Below, one piece after another: positions 33,623 through 41,677 of a stretch of 64,000 nucleotides of DNA. The DNA lies in the NCBI GenBank assembly GCA_900542825.1, contig UQOY01000007.1, forward strand, positions 1-64,000. The letters run 5' to 3'. The notes below the pieces were generated by a model. The model was not told the origin of the DNA. It made no database searches and was given only the letters and a program-made list of their open reading frames with translations. Origin of the DNA: an uncultured Collinsella sp. GTDB lineage: Bacteria > Actinomycetota > Coriobacteriia > Coriobacteriales > Coriobacteriaceae. Numbering within the stretch: position 1 is the stretch's first letter; each line of letters begins with the position of its first letter. Made by a program: the position numbers and the translations under genes.

Positions 33623-34207
33623 ATGCGAACCATCATCCTTTATGCCTCACGCCACCACGGCAATACGAAAAAGCTCGTGGACGCCATCGTTGAGGCACAC
33701 CCCGAAATTGATACCCTCGACGTGAAGTCACTCGGTAAAAACGAGTACCCCGACCTGCACGAATACCATCTGATCGGTGTCGCCACGGGCATCTATTACT
33801 CCGAGATCGACAAAGATATGGCGCGCGTGCTCACGAACGTGCTGCAGCCGCAGGACAAGGTGTTTGGCCTTATGACCTACGGTGGCAAAAACAAGTGGTA
33901 CGGCAAGGATATCGATGGCATCTGCCGCATGAGGCAGGCCATCTTTATGGGTGTCTACGGCTGCCCCGGATTTGACACGTGGGGTCCGTTCAAGATTACC
34001 GGCGGCGTCCAGAAGGGACACCCGACCGCTGAGGAAATTAAGGGCGCCGTCGACTTCTTCGACAAGATCGAAGACGAGTATGGCGACATCATCGTCGAAG
34101 AGTACGCCAAGCGCGAGAAGCGTCTAGCATACGAAAAGGAGCATCCCGCGGGGGGTCTTGTGGCCGGCGTCAAGCGCACGGCAAAGAAGATCGCTAACAA
34201 GCTGTAA
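33623..34207 (+). CDS. Flavodoxin-family protein
   Basis: A 194-residue protein beginning M-R-T-I-I-L-Y-A-S-R-H-H-G-N-T, the phosphate-binding loop of flavodoxins, followed by T-Y-G-G-K and Y-G-C-P-G-F-D-T-W-G. It probably binds FMN and transfers electrons. A basic, Lys-rich C-terminal extension (about residues 160-194) is not part of the core fold. The start follows AAAGG. It is the only plus-strand gene among minus-strand sugar genes and has its own terminator. Confidence 0.8.
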   Translation: MRTIILYASRHHGNTKKLVDAIVEAHPEIDTLDVKSLGKNEYPDLHEYHLIGVATGIYYSEIDKDMARVLTNVLQPQDKVFGLMTYGGKNKWYGKDIDGICRMRQAIFMGVYGCPGFDTWGPFKITGGVQKGHPTAEEIKGAVDFFDKIEDEYGDIIVEEYAKREKRLAYEKEHPAGGLVAGVKRTAKKIANKL

Positions 34208-34238
34208 CTGTTAAGGTGCTTTTGAGCGTTTAACCCAT

Positions 34239-34276
34239 ACGGCGGGTCCGAGCAGATTCGGGCCCGCCGTCTTTTT
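34239..34276 (+). terminator. Terminator of the flavodoxin gene
   Basis: A stem of about 14 bp (from 34239, ACGGCGGG, to 34270, CCCGCCGT) followed by CTTTTTC. Confidence 0.8.
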
Positions 34277-34282
34277 CTATCG

Positions 34283-35452
34283 TTACTCGGTAAAGGCGTT
34301 GCCGACGCTCTGGCCGCCAACATACGTCTCGACGAGGGTGAGCTCATGGTCGAACACGACAAAGTCGGCGTCGCGACCCGGCATGATGCTGCCGCACTTA
34401 TCCTCGATGTGCGCGGAGCGTGCCGGCACCTCAGTTGCCATGCGAATGGCGATATCGGCGCTGGCGATGCCCCAGTCGACGATGTTCTTGACGCCCTGGG
34501 CAAGCGTGAGCACCGAGCCGGCAATGCTCTTGCCGTCGGCGAGCCAGCACAGGTTGTCCTTCATGATGACGTCCATGCCGCCACTGGTGTAGCTGCCCTC
34601 GGGCATGCCGCCGCAACCCAGGCAGTCGGTGATGAGTACCGTGTGCTGCCAGCCCTTTGCCTGCAGCAGCGCCTTGATGGCGGCAGGGTTTACGTGCTTG
34701 CCGTCACAGATGATCTCGGCGTAGGTCTCGGGCGTAGACATGGCAGCACCCACGACACCGGGCTCACGGTGATGCAGACCGCGCTGGCCGTTATAGGTAT
34801 GCGTAAAGCAGCTGGCACCGGCATTGATAGCGGCGATGCACTCATCGTAGGTGGCGTCGGAGTGACCGATGCTGGTCACCACGCCCTTGGCGTTCAGAGC
34901 AGCCGCATAAGCAGCGGCACCATCGCGCTCGGCGGCCATGGCGCTCTTAACGATGCGACCGCCCGCAGCCTCCTGCCACTGGTCGAAGACCCCCTCGGAG
35001 GGATCGATAAGATAAGCGGGGTTCTGCGCGCCCACGTGCTTCATGGTAAAGAAGGGGCCCTCCAGGTAGATGCCCTGAATGCGTGCACCGCAGAAGTCGG
35101 GGCCGCGACCCTCGTCCGCCTGAGCGATGGCGGCGCAGGCATCCTTGATCTGTTCGACGCCATCGGTGAACGTCGTGGGCAGCCAGCTGGTGGTACCGCG
35201 ACGGGCGAGCTCGGTTGAGCTGATATCGATGCCCTCGGGATCGTTATCGGTAGTTGAGTGGTTGTAGAAGCCATGGATGTGAGTATCGACCATACCCGGT
35301 GCGATCCACGATCCCGTGTAGTCCTTAATCTCACAAGAGGGCTCGTCGGCCTGCCAGGCGCCAAAAACGCCATCCTCGACCATAAGATAGCCGCCCAGTT
35401 GCGGGCCTGCCGGCAAGAAGAACTTGTCAGCCTTAATTGCGTACGTGCTCAT
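34283..35452 (-). CDS. nagA: N-acetylglucosamine-6-phosphate deacetylase
   Basis: A 389-residue amidohydrolase that deacetylates GlcNAc-6-phosphate or GalNAc-6-phosphate. It has D-T-H-I-H-G-F near residue 58, an E-G-P-F segment near 130 with the metal-ligand glutamate, H-S-D-A-T-Y and H-T-Y-N histidines in the middle, and the G-S-I-M-P-G-R-D-A-D-F-V end typical of NagA. The start at 35452 follows GAGGAG. With agaS upstream and the mannose-family PTS beyond, it most likely acts as the GalNAc-6-phosphate deacetylase (AgaA role) of this cluster. Confidence 0.92.
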   Translation of the reverse strand: MSTYAIKADKFFLPAGPQLGGYLMVEDGVFGAWQADEPSCEIKDYTGSWIAPGMVDTHIHGFYNHSTTDNDPEGIDISSTELARRGTTSWLPTTFTDGVEQIKDACAAIAQADEGRGPDFCGARIQGIYLEGPFFTMKHVGAQNPAYLIDPSEGVFDQWQEAAGGRIVKSAMAAERDGAAAYAAALNAKGVVTSIGHSDATYDECIAAINAGASCFTHTYNGQRGLHHREPGVVGAAMSTPETYAEIICDGKHVNPAAIKALLQAKGWQHTVLITDCLGCGGMPEGSYTSGGMDVIMKDNLCWLADGKSIAGSVLTLAQGVKNIVDWGIASADIAIRMATEVPARSAHIEDKCGSIMPGRDADFVVFDHELTLVETYVGGQSVGNAFTE

Positions 35453-35509
35453 ATGCACTCCTCGCTTCTAAAGCAGTTGACTGTGGTAATGCTTATACCC
35501 GGTCCATGT

Positions 35510-35555
35510 AAAAACAAAAAGCGCCCGCCCGCCGTTATGAGCGGACGGGCGCCCT
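35510..35555 (-). terminator. Terminator of the AgaS-type gene
   Basis: A GC-rich stem GCGCCCGTCCGC with GCGGGCGGGCGC followed by TTTTTGTTTTT on the minus strand, between the agaS-type stop and nagA. Confidence 0.8.
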
Positions 35556-35570
35556 TACAGGGGGACGCGA

Positions 35571-36737
35571 TTAAGCGGTGAAGGGGTGAATCGTCACGCC
35601 CTTAACCACGCGGTTGACCGTGCCGGTGGGGCTCGGCGTATCGGGCGTGTTGCCCACGCGCACGGAGTTGAGCAGGCTGATAGCCTGGGCAAACATCACG
35701 AACGGCAGGGCAAGGTAGCCCTCGGGAAGCGCCTCGTAGCCCTTAAAGGTGAAGGACTCGCCCTCGTAGACGGTAGCGCCATCCTGCTGAACGGCAACGG
35801 TGTGCTGAGCGATCTTGTCGCCACCGATCTCGTTGAGGATGTCGATGTCGTACTGACGGGTGTAGGCGTCGTTGTTGACGAACACGAAGACGAGCGTCTT
35901 ATCGTCGACGAAGGACTTAGGTCCGTGACGATAGCCCATGGAGGTGTCGTAGGAAGTAGCAACCAGACCGTGAGCGAGCTCGAGGATCTTGAGCTGGCTC
36001 TCCTGGGCAAGGCCACCAAAGGAGCCAGAACCCAAGTAGGTCACGCGGTTGAAGTCGCCAGCCAGGTAATCGGCGATCTCAGGCTCACGGGAGATGACCT
36101 CCTCGCCCATCTTGGCAATCGTCTCGACCCACTCGGCCTTCTGCTCGTCAGAGGCAGTGTCGAAAATAAGGGTGGAAAGCAGGGTCATGCAGGAATAAGA
36201 ACCGGTCATGGCGAAGCCCTTGTCGTTGGCGCGCGGAATGAGCAGCGTCAGCGCGTTGGGATCATCGGCAGACTCGACGGCGAGCTTGCCCTCGGGAGCG
36301 CAGGTGATGTTGAGGAACTTGACGTTGTGGACGAGCTCCTTGGCAACGGCAACGGCGGCAAGGCTCTCGGGGCTGTTGCCAGAGCGGGCAAAGGAAACCA
36401 CGAGGGTGGGATCCTCGGCGCGCAGGAAGTCACGCGGAGCGCTCACAATGTCGGTCGTGGCGATGGGCTTAAAGTCGTAGAGATCAGTGTTGCCAGCGTG
36501 ACGCAGGTACGGAGCGCAGGTATCGCCAACGTAGTCGGACGTACCGGCACCGGTGAAGACAACGGACAGACGGCCCTCGCCCATAGCGCGAGCCTCGGCC
36601 AGGAAGGCCTCGATGGCCTCCTTGTTCTCGCGATAGATGTTGAGCGTATCACGCCAAAGCTCGGGCTGCTGAGCAATCTCGGCCGTGGTGATCTGGGCGC
36701 CGAGCTCGGTGAGCTCCTCGACACTCTTCTCGAACAT
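35571..36737 (-). CDS. agaS: SIS-domain sugar isomerase/deaminase, AgaS type
   Basis: A 388-residue protein with two SIS domains (about 45-190 and 210-360). The first has F-T-G-A-G-T-S-D-Y-V-G and V-S-F-A-R-S-G-N-S-P-E-S, the second Y-L-G-S-G-S-F-G-G-L and a G-Y-R-H-G-P-K-S segment. AgaS proteins convert galactosamine-6-phosphate to tagatose-6-phosphate with release of ammonia, which here would feed the lacC kinases. An AgaR-type operator lies 62 bases upstream. GlmS-like activity is unlikely because there is no glutaminase domain. Confidence 0.88.
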   Translation of the reverse strand: MFEKSVEELTELGAQITTAEIAQQPELWRDTLNIYRENKEAIEAFLAEARAMGEGRLSVVFTGAGTSDYVGDTCAPYLRHAGNTDLYDFKPIATTDIVSAPRDFLRAEDPTLVVSFARSGNSPESLAAVAVAKELVHNVKFLNITCAPEGKLAVESADDPNALTLLIPRANDKGFAMTGSYSCMTLLSTLIFDTASDEQKAEWVETIAKMGEEVISREPEIADYLAGDFNRVTYLGSGSFGGLAQESQLKILELAHGLVATSYDTSMGYRHGPKSFVDDKTLVFVFVNNDAYTRQYDIDILNEIGGDKIAQHTVAVQQDGATVYEGESFTFKGYEALPEGYLALPFVMFAQAISLLNSVRVGNTPDTPSPTGTVNRVVKGVTIHPFTA

Positions 36738-36798
36738 TTCTAATACCTCTCTCTAGAAGTAATCCTCTGACGTGCAATTATACACTTCGGTTGGTTAT

Positions 36799-36812
36799 CT
36801 GGTAGTAACCAG
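36799..36812. promoter_or_regulatory. GntR-type operator upstream of the AgaS-type gene
   Basis: CTGGTAGTAACCAG, a near-palindrome (CTGGT/ACCAG). The same core is present at 41091-41105 before the PTS operon. Confidence 0.6.
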
Positions 36813-36851
36813 TTAAATGCAAAGAATCACCATATGGAAACGATGCGAGCA

Positions 36852-37583
36852 CTAGTTACTGCGCTGGTGGTAAACCTTGTATTTAAACTGATCGGCACGA
36901 GCAACCGAGAGTGTGTACTCCACTACCTCGTTTGACTCGTTATACGTAGTCCTGACCAAATCGAGCACAGGCGAGCCCTCGACAATTCCCAAAAGGTGGG
37001 CATCGGTGGGACGGGCTATGCTCGCATAGAACTCCTCTTCGGCCACGCGAATCTTTTGCTGAAAGTCCTGCTCAATCACATCGTAAAGCGGCTTACGCTC
37101 CAGCAGCGGTCGCTTTAGGGACAGAAATTGACGAACCGGTAGATAGCTGCGTTCGACCATCATGGGCATGTTGTCGGCAGAGCGAAGGCGCTTGAGCTTA
37201 AAAATGCGATCACCGATGCGCAATCCCATATGCTCGGCCAGATTCTTATCGGCCTCCATCTCGCAAAACTCGAGAATCGTGGTCTCGGGTTCTCGACCCA
37301 TCGCGCGCATCTGCTCGGTAAAGCTGTAGGACTGCATAAGATTGGTTGCTTTTGCCGAACGGTCGGTCACAAAGGTACCGCGACCGTGCTGCCGAACCAC
37401 CAGTCCTAAACGCTCCAGTTCCTGCAGAGCCAGGCGTACCGTAGTGCGCGAGAGACCATAGCGCTCCGAAAGTTCGCGCTCGGAAGGAATCATGTCACCG
37501 GCGCGATATTCATGGTCAATCTTTTCGGTCAGAATATCGACCAGCTGATCGTACAGCGGTTGCTTACGCGCTCCGATCGCCAT
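36852..37583 (-). CDS. agaR: GntR/HutC-family regulator of the amino-sugar cluster
   Basis: A 243-residue regulator with an N-terminal winged helix (E-R-E-L-S-E-R-Y-G-L-S-R-T-T-V-R-L-A-L, then G-T-F-V) and a C-terminal UTRA ligand-binding domain (about 95-235). UTRA regulators of this type (NagR, AgaR) respond to amino-sugar phosphates. It lies between the agaS-type gene and the PTS operon. Operators ACTGGTAGTAACCA-like before both flanking units are its probable targets. The gene symbol is by role, not by detailed homology. Confidence 0.82.
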   Translation of the reverse strand: MAIGARKQPLYDQLVDILTEKIDHEYRAGDMIPSERELSERYGLSRTTVRLALQELERLGLVVRQHGRGTFVTDRSAKATNLMQSYSFTEQMRAMGREPETTILEFCEMEADKNLAEHMGLRIGDRIFKLKRLRSADNMPMMVERSYLPVRQFLSLKRPLLERKPLYDVIEQDFQQKIRVAEEEFYASIARPTDAHLLGIVEGSPVLDLVRTTYNESNEVVEYTLSVARADQFKYKVYHQRSN

Positions 37584-37663
37584 CCTATCCTCCCTTTTGC
37601 TCGAATTCGGCTAACTACCTAGGGTGTTATGCATTATCTGTCTGCCACACCCGAATCATTAAG

Positions 37664-37702
37664 AAAACAAAAGCCGCGCGCTCTTTCGAGCACGCGGCTT
37701 TT
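37664..37702 (-). terminator. Terminator of the PTS operon
   Basis: AAAGCCGCG (37670-37678) with CGCGGCTTT (37693-37701), followed by TTTTGTTTTC on the minus strand. Confidence 0.85.
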
Positions 37703-37768
37703 AACATACACATGGCTTAAGGGGTCGGGGTGTGAGCCGCGTAGGGACACACCCCTCAAGCTAGAGCC

Positions 37769-38851
37769 TTACCAGATGCTCGGCCAGAGACCAAGCGGGC
37801 CAGCGCCCAGGATGCCAAGGACGAAGAGCAGGAGAATGCCCTTGGTCGGGGTCCAGCTGTGCTTAGCGAACATGTAGTAAAGCAGCAGCGTAAGCATAAG
37901 CGGGACGAGCTTCGGGACGATGGTGTTGAGGGTGTCGGCAACAGAGAAGTTGACCGGATCCTCGGTAACGGTGCCGTAGGTCACGGACTCCATGCCGTTA
38001 CCCAGATCGGTGACGCCGCACTCGACAGCGTTGCCGTCGGCATCGGAAGCGGTAAGGGCGTTGCCGTCCTTATCGGTCATGGCGATGGTACCGGCCTCAG
38101 CGGTCTCGGTATCGATGCCCTCCATACCGGTGAAGTTCTCGGCCTCCTTCTCGGAGACGATCACGGTAGTAGCGGAGAGACCACGGGTGGTGCCGTTGGG
38201 GATCTGGAGGTTGATCTGGGTGCCACCCATGGTGACGACCAGGCAACCGACGACGAAGACGCCCATGATGGAAGCGGCACGCGTGAAGGCCTGCATGTTG
38301 GCGGTCAGAGCGTCAATAGCGCTGGTGCCAAGCTTGTAGGACCAGTTCATGAGCCAGAAGCGCAGAGCGAACTGGACGACGTTGAAGATCACCAGGAAGA
38401 TGATCGGTGCAGCGGCGTTGCCGTTGATGGCCATGTTGGAGGTGATGCCGGCCGTGATAGGCACGAGCGTCAGCCAGAACAGGGCGTCACCGATACCACC
38501 GAGCGGGCCCATTGCGGCGACGCGGACGGCGCGGATCGTGGGGATGTCAACCTTGTTCTGCTCGAGCGAAAGCACGATGCCCATAACAAAGGTGACAAGG
38601 AACGGGTGGGTGTTGAAGAACTCCAGGTTGTGGCTCATGGAAGCCGCGAGGTCGTTCTTGTTGGTGTGGATCTTCTCCAGACCGGGGATGATGGAGTAGA
38701 GCCAGCCAGCGGCCTGCATGCGCTCGTAGTTGAACGATGCCTGCAGGAAGCAGGAGCGCCAAGCCATCTTGTTGAGGGTCTTCTGGTCGAGCTGCGGAGC
38801 AGGAGTGAGATCCTCGTAGTGCTCCGGGATCACATACTCATTAGATGCCAT
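37769..38851 (-). CDS. PTS mannose-family IID component with an internal insertion
   Basis: A 360-residue membrane subunit that forms the sugar channel with IIC. The N-terminal part is typical IID (L-N-K-M-A-W-R-S-C-F-L-Q-A-S-F-N-Y-E, then G-P-L-G-G-I-G-D-A), and the C-terminus has the usual closing helices. Residues about 215-300, between the membrane part and the last helices, are an acidic, polar insertion absent from ordinary IID proteins (about 270-300 residues). The start at 38851 follows GGAGGTGA located inside the IIC gene, and the genes overlap by 11 bases. Confidence 0.9.
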   Translation of the reverse strand: MASNEYVIPEHYEDLTPAPQLDQKTLNKMAWRSCFLQASFNYERMQAAGWLYSIIPGLEKIHTNKNDLAASMSHNLEFFNTHPFLVTFVMGIVLSLEQNKVDIPTIRAVRVAAMGPLGGIGDALFWLTLVPITAGITSNMAINGNAAAPIIFLVIFNVVQFALRFWLMNWSYKLGTSAIDALTANMQAFTRAASIMGVFVVGCLVVTMGGTQINLQIPNGTTRGLSATTVIVSEKEAENFTGMEGIDTETAEAGTIAMTDKDGNALTASDADGNAVECGVTDLGNGMESVTYGTVTEDPVNFSVADTLNTIVPKLVPLMLTLLLYYMFAKHSWTPTKGILLLFVLGILGAGPLGLWPSIW

Positions 38852-39641
38852 CTTCGAAGTCACCTCCGTCAGAAACAGCTGCACCCTTCAGCTCGGTCTG
38901 CTGCTGGAAGTCCCAGAAAGCGATGCCGAAGCCGATGAGAGCGAGGATGAGCAGAGCAGGGGTTGCCAGCGAATCGTTGGCAACGGTGATGAGCGCGAGG
39001 CCAAAGCCCATGAGGAAGAAGCCCCACATATCGCGGTTCATCATAACCTTGAGCAGGACGGCGAAGCCGACGAAGCGCATCATGCCGCCTGCAGCGGACA
39101 GACCGGTCTGCAGCCAAGTCGGGATGGCGGAAGCGATGGTCTGACCAATGGTAGCGCCAGCGATGAAGAACAGGGTGACGACGACAGCGAAGATCAGGCC
39201 GAGCAGAGCCATGGCGAAGTAGTTCAGGCGCTCGATGCCCTTGGTGTCCGCGTTATGAGCCATGTTATCGGCCGTGGACATAAGCGGGGACATAAGCGTG
39301 AAGACCAGGGTAACGCCGAGCTGACCAAGCAGGGCGAACGGAATGGCAAGGCCGACTGCCGCGTTGGGCTCGAGACCCGTGGCGATAGCGAGAATGGCTG
39401 CCATGATGCCGCCGATGACGGCGTTAGGCGGCTGAGCGCCTCCGATCGGCATGTTGCCGATCGTCATGAGCTGATAGGTACCACCCACGAGAAGACCGGT
39501 GTTGAGGTCGCCAAGGATAAGACCGATGACGGCGCCGGTGACGATGGGCTGATAGAGAGACTCGAGGAAGTCAAACTGGTCGATTGCCGCGATGAACGTG
39601 ACGACGAAGACCAGAGCGATCTGGATGATCGAGTATTCCAT
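38841..39641 (-). CDS. PTS mannose-family IIC component
   Basis: A 266-residue hydrophobic channel subunit with about seven to eight membrane segments. Typical motifs are the early D-Q-F-D-F-L-E-S-L-Y-Q-P-I-V-T-G, G-L-L-V-G-G-T-Y-Q-L and G-G-A-Q-P-P-N-A. It follows a strong GAAAGGAGG. It lies between IIB and IID in an operon IIA-YajC-IIB-IIC-IID and probably imports N-acetylgalactosamine or galactosamine. Confidence 0.92.
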   Translation of the reverse strand: MEYSIIQIALVFVVTFIAAIDQFDFLESLYQPIVTGAVIGLILGDLNTGLLVGGTYQLMTIGNMPIGGAQPPNAVIGGIMAAILAIATGLEPNAAVGLAIPFALLGQLGVTLVFTLMSPLMSTADNMAHNADTKGIERLNYFAMALLGLIFAVVVTLFFIAGATIGQTIASAIPTWLQTGLSAAGGMMRFVGFAVLLKVMMNRDMWGFFLMGFGLALITVANDSLATPALLILALIGFGIAFWDFQQQTELKGAAVSDGGDFEDGI

Positions 39642-39731
39642 CTTGCTCCTCCTTTCAAAATGTATGTACGCACTTTGGATATCACGTACAGAACGTCAGG
39701 GTTTCACTCCTGACAACGTGGATCACGAGGA

Positions 39732-40214
39732 TTACGAGAAGAGCTTGCTCGTGTCCTCAACAGGCGTGCTCGGAACGCGCCTGATCTCCAACTCCACCCC
39801 CAATTCCTGCAGCTCTTTAAACGCAGCGACATCCTCGTCGTTAACTGCGACGGAGGTGGCGACTTGGCGCTTTCCTTCCGACATGTGCATGTTGCCGATG
39901 TTTACCTTCTTTATAGGCACACCGCCCTTGACGAGCGTAAGCACGTCTTCCGGTGTTTCGGCCACGATGAAGATCTTCTGGCGCGGGCTCGCCTTGCCAA
40001 TGACGTCGATGGTCTTCTGCAGGGAGAAGAAACGCGTAGCGACGCCGGCGGGAGCGGCCATCTTCATGAGGTTCTGGCGCATGGTGTTGGACGCCACGTC
40101 GTCGTTGGCGACGAGGATGAGGTTGGAGCCCAGAGTGGAGTTCCACTGGGTGGCAACCTGACCATGAACCAGTCGGTTATCGATGCGGGTAAGAAGAATG
40201 TTGGGTTCTGCCAT
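39732..40214 (-). CDS. PTS mannose-family IIB component
   Basis: 160 residues with the phosphohistidine His17 in R-I-D-N-R-L-V-H-G-Q-V, followed by L-V-A-N-D-D-V-A and L-V-K-G-G-V-P-I. It accepts phosphate from the IIA at 40532 and passes it to the sugar. The start follows AAAGGAAG. This is the intact counterpart of the Tyr17 paralogue at 29944. Confidence 0.93.
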   Translation of the reverse strand: MAEPNILLTRIDNRLVHGQVATQWNSTLGSNLILVANDDVASNTMRQNLMKMAAPAGVATRFFSLQKTIDVIGKASPRQKIFIVAETPEDVLTLVKGGVPIKKVNIGNMHMSEGKRQVATSVAVNDEDVAAFKELQELGVELEIRRVPSTPVEDTSKLFS

Positions 40215-40250
40215 GTTGATCAGCTTCCTTTCGTTATTTGCTGACGACAG

Positions 40251-40532
40251 TTACTTGATCTCCTGAATCGCGTAACGCGAAACATCTACGACGGCTCCGG
40301 ATCGGACTTTGATCTGGACCTTCTCGCCTTCGATGCCTTTGACGGTTCCGTAGATACCGCCGGCGAAAAGAACCTCCTGACCCGGCTTGAGCTCGGTGTG
40401 CAGCTCCTTGAAGTACTTTTGCTTCTTCTTCATGTTGATTTGCGACCAGATGGTGTAAATCAAGCCCATGATGGCAAGCAGGCCTAAAAGGGCGACCGAG
40501 GAGCTCAGGACATTGGCTCCGAAATCGGCCAT
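40251..40532 (-). CDS. yajC: YajC-family small membrane protein inside the PTS operon
   Basis: A 93-residue protein with one N-terminal membrane helix (about 10-30), a Q-I-N-M-K-K-K-Q-K-Y basic stretch, and a soluble tail with L-K-P-G-Q-E-V-L-F-A-G-G-I-Y-G-T-V and the YajC-like end V-V-D-V-S-R. YajC is the accessory subunit of the Sec translocase, but YajC-like genes are also found inside mannose-family PTS operons, for example in streptococci (general knowledge). The start overlaps the IIA stop by one base (TAATG), so the two are translationally coupled. It is more likely a PTS-linked paralogue than the Sec subunit. Confidence 0.85.
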   Translation of the reverse strand: MADFGANVLSSSVALLGLLAIMGLIYTIWSQINMKKKQKYFKELHTELKPGQEVLFAGGIYGTVKGIEGEKVQIKVRSGAVVDVSRYAIQEIK

Positions 40533-40975
40533 TAGATGCCGTCCTCGTCGCCGAAGATATCCTCTTCCTCGGAGCCGGCAACGGATGCGACCGTCTGGGC
40601 GGTGATGCCCGTCTGGCCAACGGTCACGGCCTGCTCGCCAAGCTCGGCGAGCGTGGCGTTGCCGCGGAGGAACAGAAGCTCAATAACCATGGGAAGGTTG
40701 GTGCCGGTCAGAACCTCGACGTTGTCGACATCCTGGGCAATCATCATCGACTGGTTGAACGGGGTGCCACCAAGCAGGTCGGTAAAGACGAGCACGCCAT
40801 CGCACTCCTCGCGCATGGCGGTAATAGCGGCGCGGAGATCCTCACCGTAGGAAGCAGCCTGGTCGCCCTCAAAAGGAACGACGGTAAAAGCGGGCTGGTC
40901 GCCAGCAACCATAGCGATAGCGCTTGCGAGGCCGGGTGCGAACTGTCCATGACCGGTAAGAATAAAGCCAACCAT
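40532..40975 (-). CDS. PTS mannose-family IIA component
   Basis: 147 residues with His9 in T-G-H-G-Q-F-A as the phosphorylated residue and F-T-D-L-L-G-G-T-P-F-N in the middle, as in ManX/AgaF IIA proteins. A short acidic tail (E-E-E-D-I-F-G-D-E-D) follows the fold. It is the first gene of the operon. The promoter region upstream has two AgaR-type operators and 21-bp direct-repeat elements. Confidence 0.92.
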   Translation of the reverse strand: MVGFILTGHGQFAPGLASAIAMVAGDQPAFTVVPFEGDQAASYGEDLRAAITAMREECDGVLVFTDLLGGTPFNQSMMIAQDVDNVEVLTGTNLPMVIELLFLRGNATLAELGEQAVTVGQTGITAQTVASVAGSEEEDIFGDEDGI

Positions 40976-41075
40976 TCAAATTTCCCTTCCGAAGGTGTGT
41001 ACGATCTGAGTCCTATGATTTTCGGAAGCCAGCGGGCGCTCGCCCTTAAAGCTTCTTAGAAAGCGTACTTTGAAG

Positions 41076-41105
41076 ACCAGTGGTTTCTAAACTGGTAGTA
41101 ACCAC
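41076..41105. promoter_or_regulatory. Two adjoining GntR-type operators before the PTS operon
   Basis: ACCAGTGGTTTCTAAACTGG (41076-41095) overlaps ACTGGTAGTAACCAC (41091-41105). The latter matches the site at 36799. Confidence 0.6.
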
Positions 41106-41178
41106 GTGACGTGTTGTTGTCACTATATCACCCCAGAAGAGGTCGCTTTCGTTGATTCATACGGTAAAACGTTTTTGC

Positions 41179-41208
41179 ACCGCTCACGGTGATAAATCGA
41201 CCGTTTAC
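41179..41208 (+). promoter_or_regulatory. 21-bp direct-repeat element in the PTS promoter region
   Basis: ACCGCTCAC, N12 ending in TCG, then ACCGTTTAC. It is about 200 bases upstream of the IIA gene. Confidence 0.55.
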
Positions 41209-41371
41209 CGCTCGTTAACACTTCTACCTGCGGCTTTGAAACCGTTTCGAAATGATTCGACGAATGATCGGAACCTTTTCTGTGTCTAAACAACGCAGGG
41301 TGGCCAAAAATGGCATGTAGAAAAAATGCAGGTCATTGTGAAGATTTGTGAATTGGTCTTTTTGACTTAAT

Positions 41372-41387
41372 ACCAGTTAGAACCAGT
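41372..41387. promoter_or_regulatory. Distal GntR-type operator
   Basis: ACCAGTTAGAACCAGT, a repeat of the ACCAGT half-site, about 280 bases from the proximal pair. Confidence 0.45.
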
Positions 41388-41417
41388 TTAGAAATTATCG
41401 GTGAACGGTAGTTTTCG

Positions 41418-41447
41418 ACCGCTCAGCGGTTATTTCCAATCGTTTGC
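41418..41447 (+). promoter_or_regulatory. Second direct-repeat element in the PTS promoter region
   Basis: ACCGCTCAG, N12, ATCGTTTGC. It is weaker, with an inverted single unit GTGAACGGT at 41401-41409 just before it. Confidence 0.4.
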
Positions 41448-41677
41448 AGCTCCTTTTCCATATGAATTAGGGAAACCCGATGAAGCACTTGCGCGGTTGC
41501 GGGAAATTTCGATACTCGTCCATCCCCCACGTGCCAAACTCTCACTCCCTAAATATGCCATAAGCTCTCGCTATTCGTCTTACAAACATTACTTACTCTA
41601 ATCTGTAATTGTTTATCGTTTATCATTAAGTATGTTATAAGATTTTAATATCATCCTAGACATTGGTTGGAGGAGCT

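Larger units (their letters stand above)
40976..41677. other. 702-base regulatory region upstream of the PTS operon
   Basis: No convincing gene. It holds operator-like sites at 41076-41105 and 41372-41387, direct-repeat elements at 41179 and 41418, and A+T-rich sequence from 41600 on. A 66-codon frame at 41401-41601 overlaps these sites and has no ribosome binding site. Confidence 0.5.

Noticed and set aside
41235..41252. cre-like site TTTGAAACCGTTTCGAAA in the aga promoter region
   Set aside because: It resembles a CcpA site, but only one copy was seen and a CcpA system is not established for this group. The 21-bp direct repeats are a better candidate for global control.
41401..41601. 66-codon plus-strand frame
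   Set aside because: No ribosome binding site and no homology cue, and it covers regulatory repeats.
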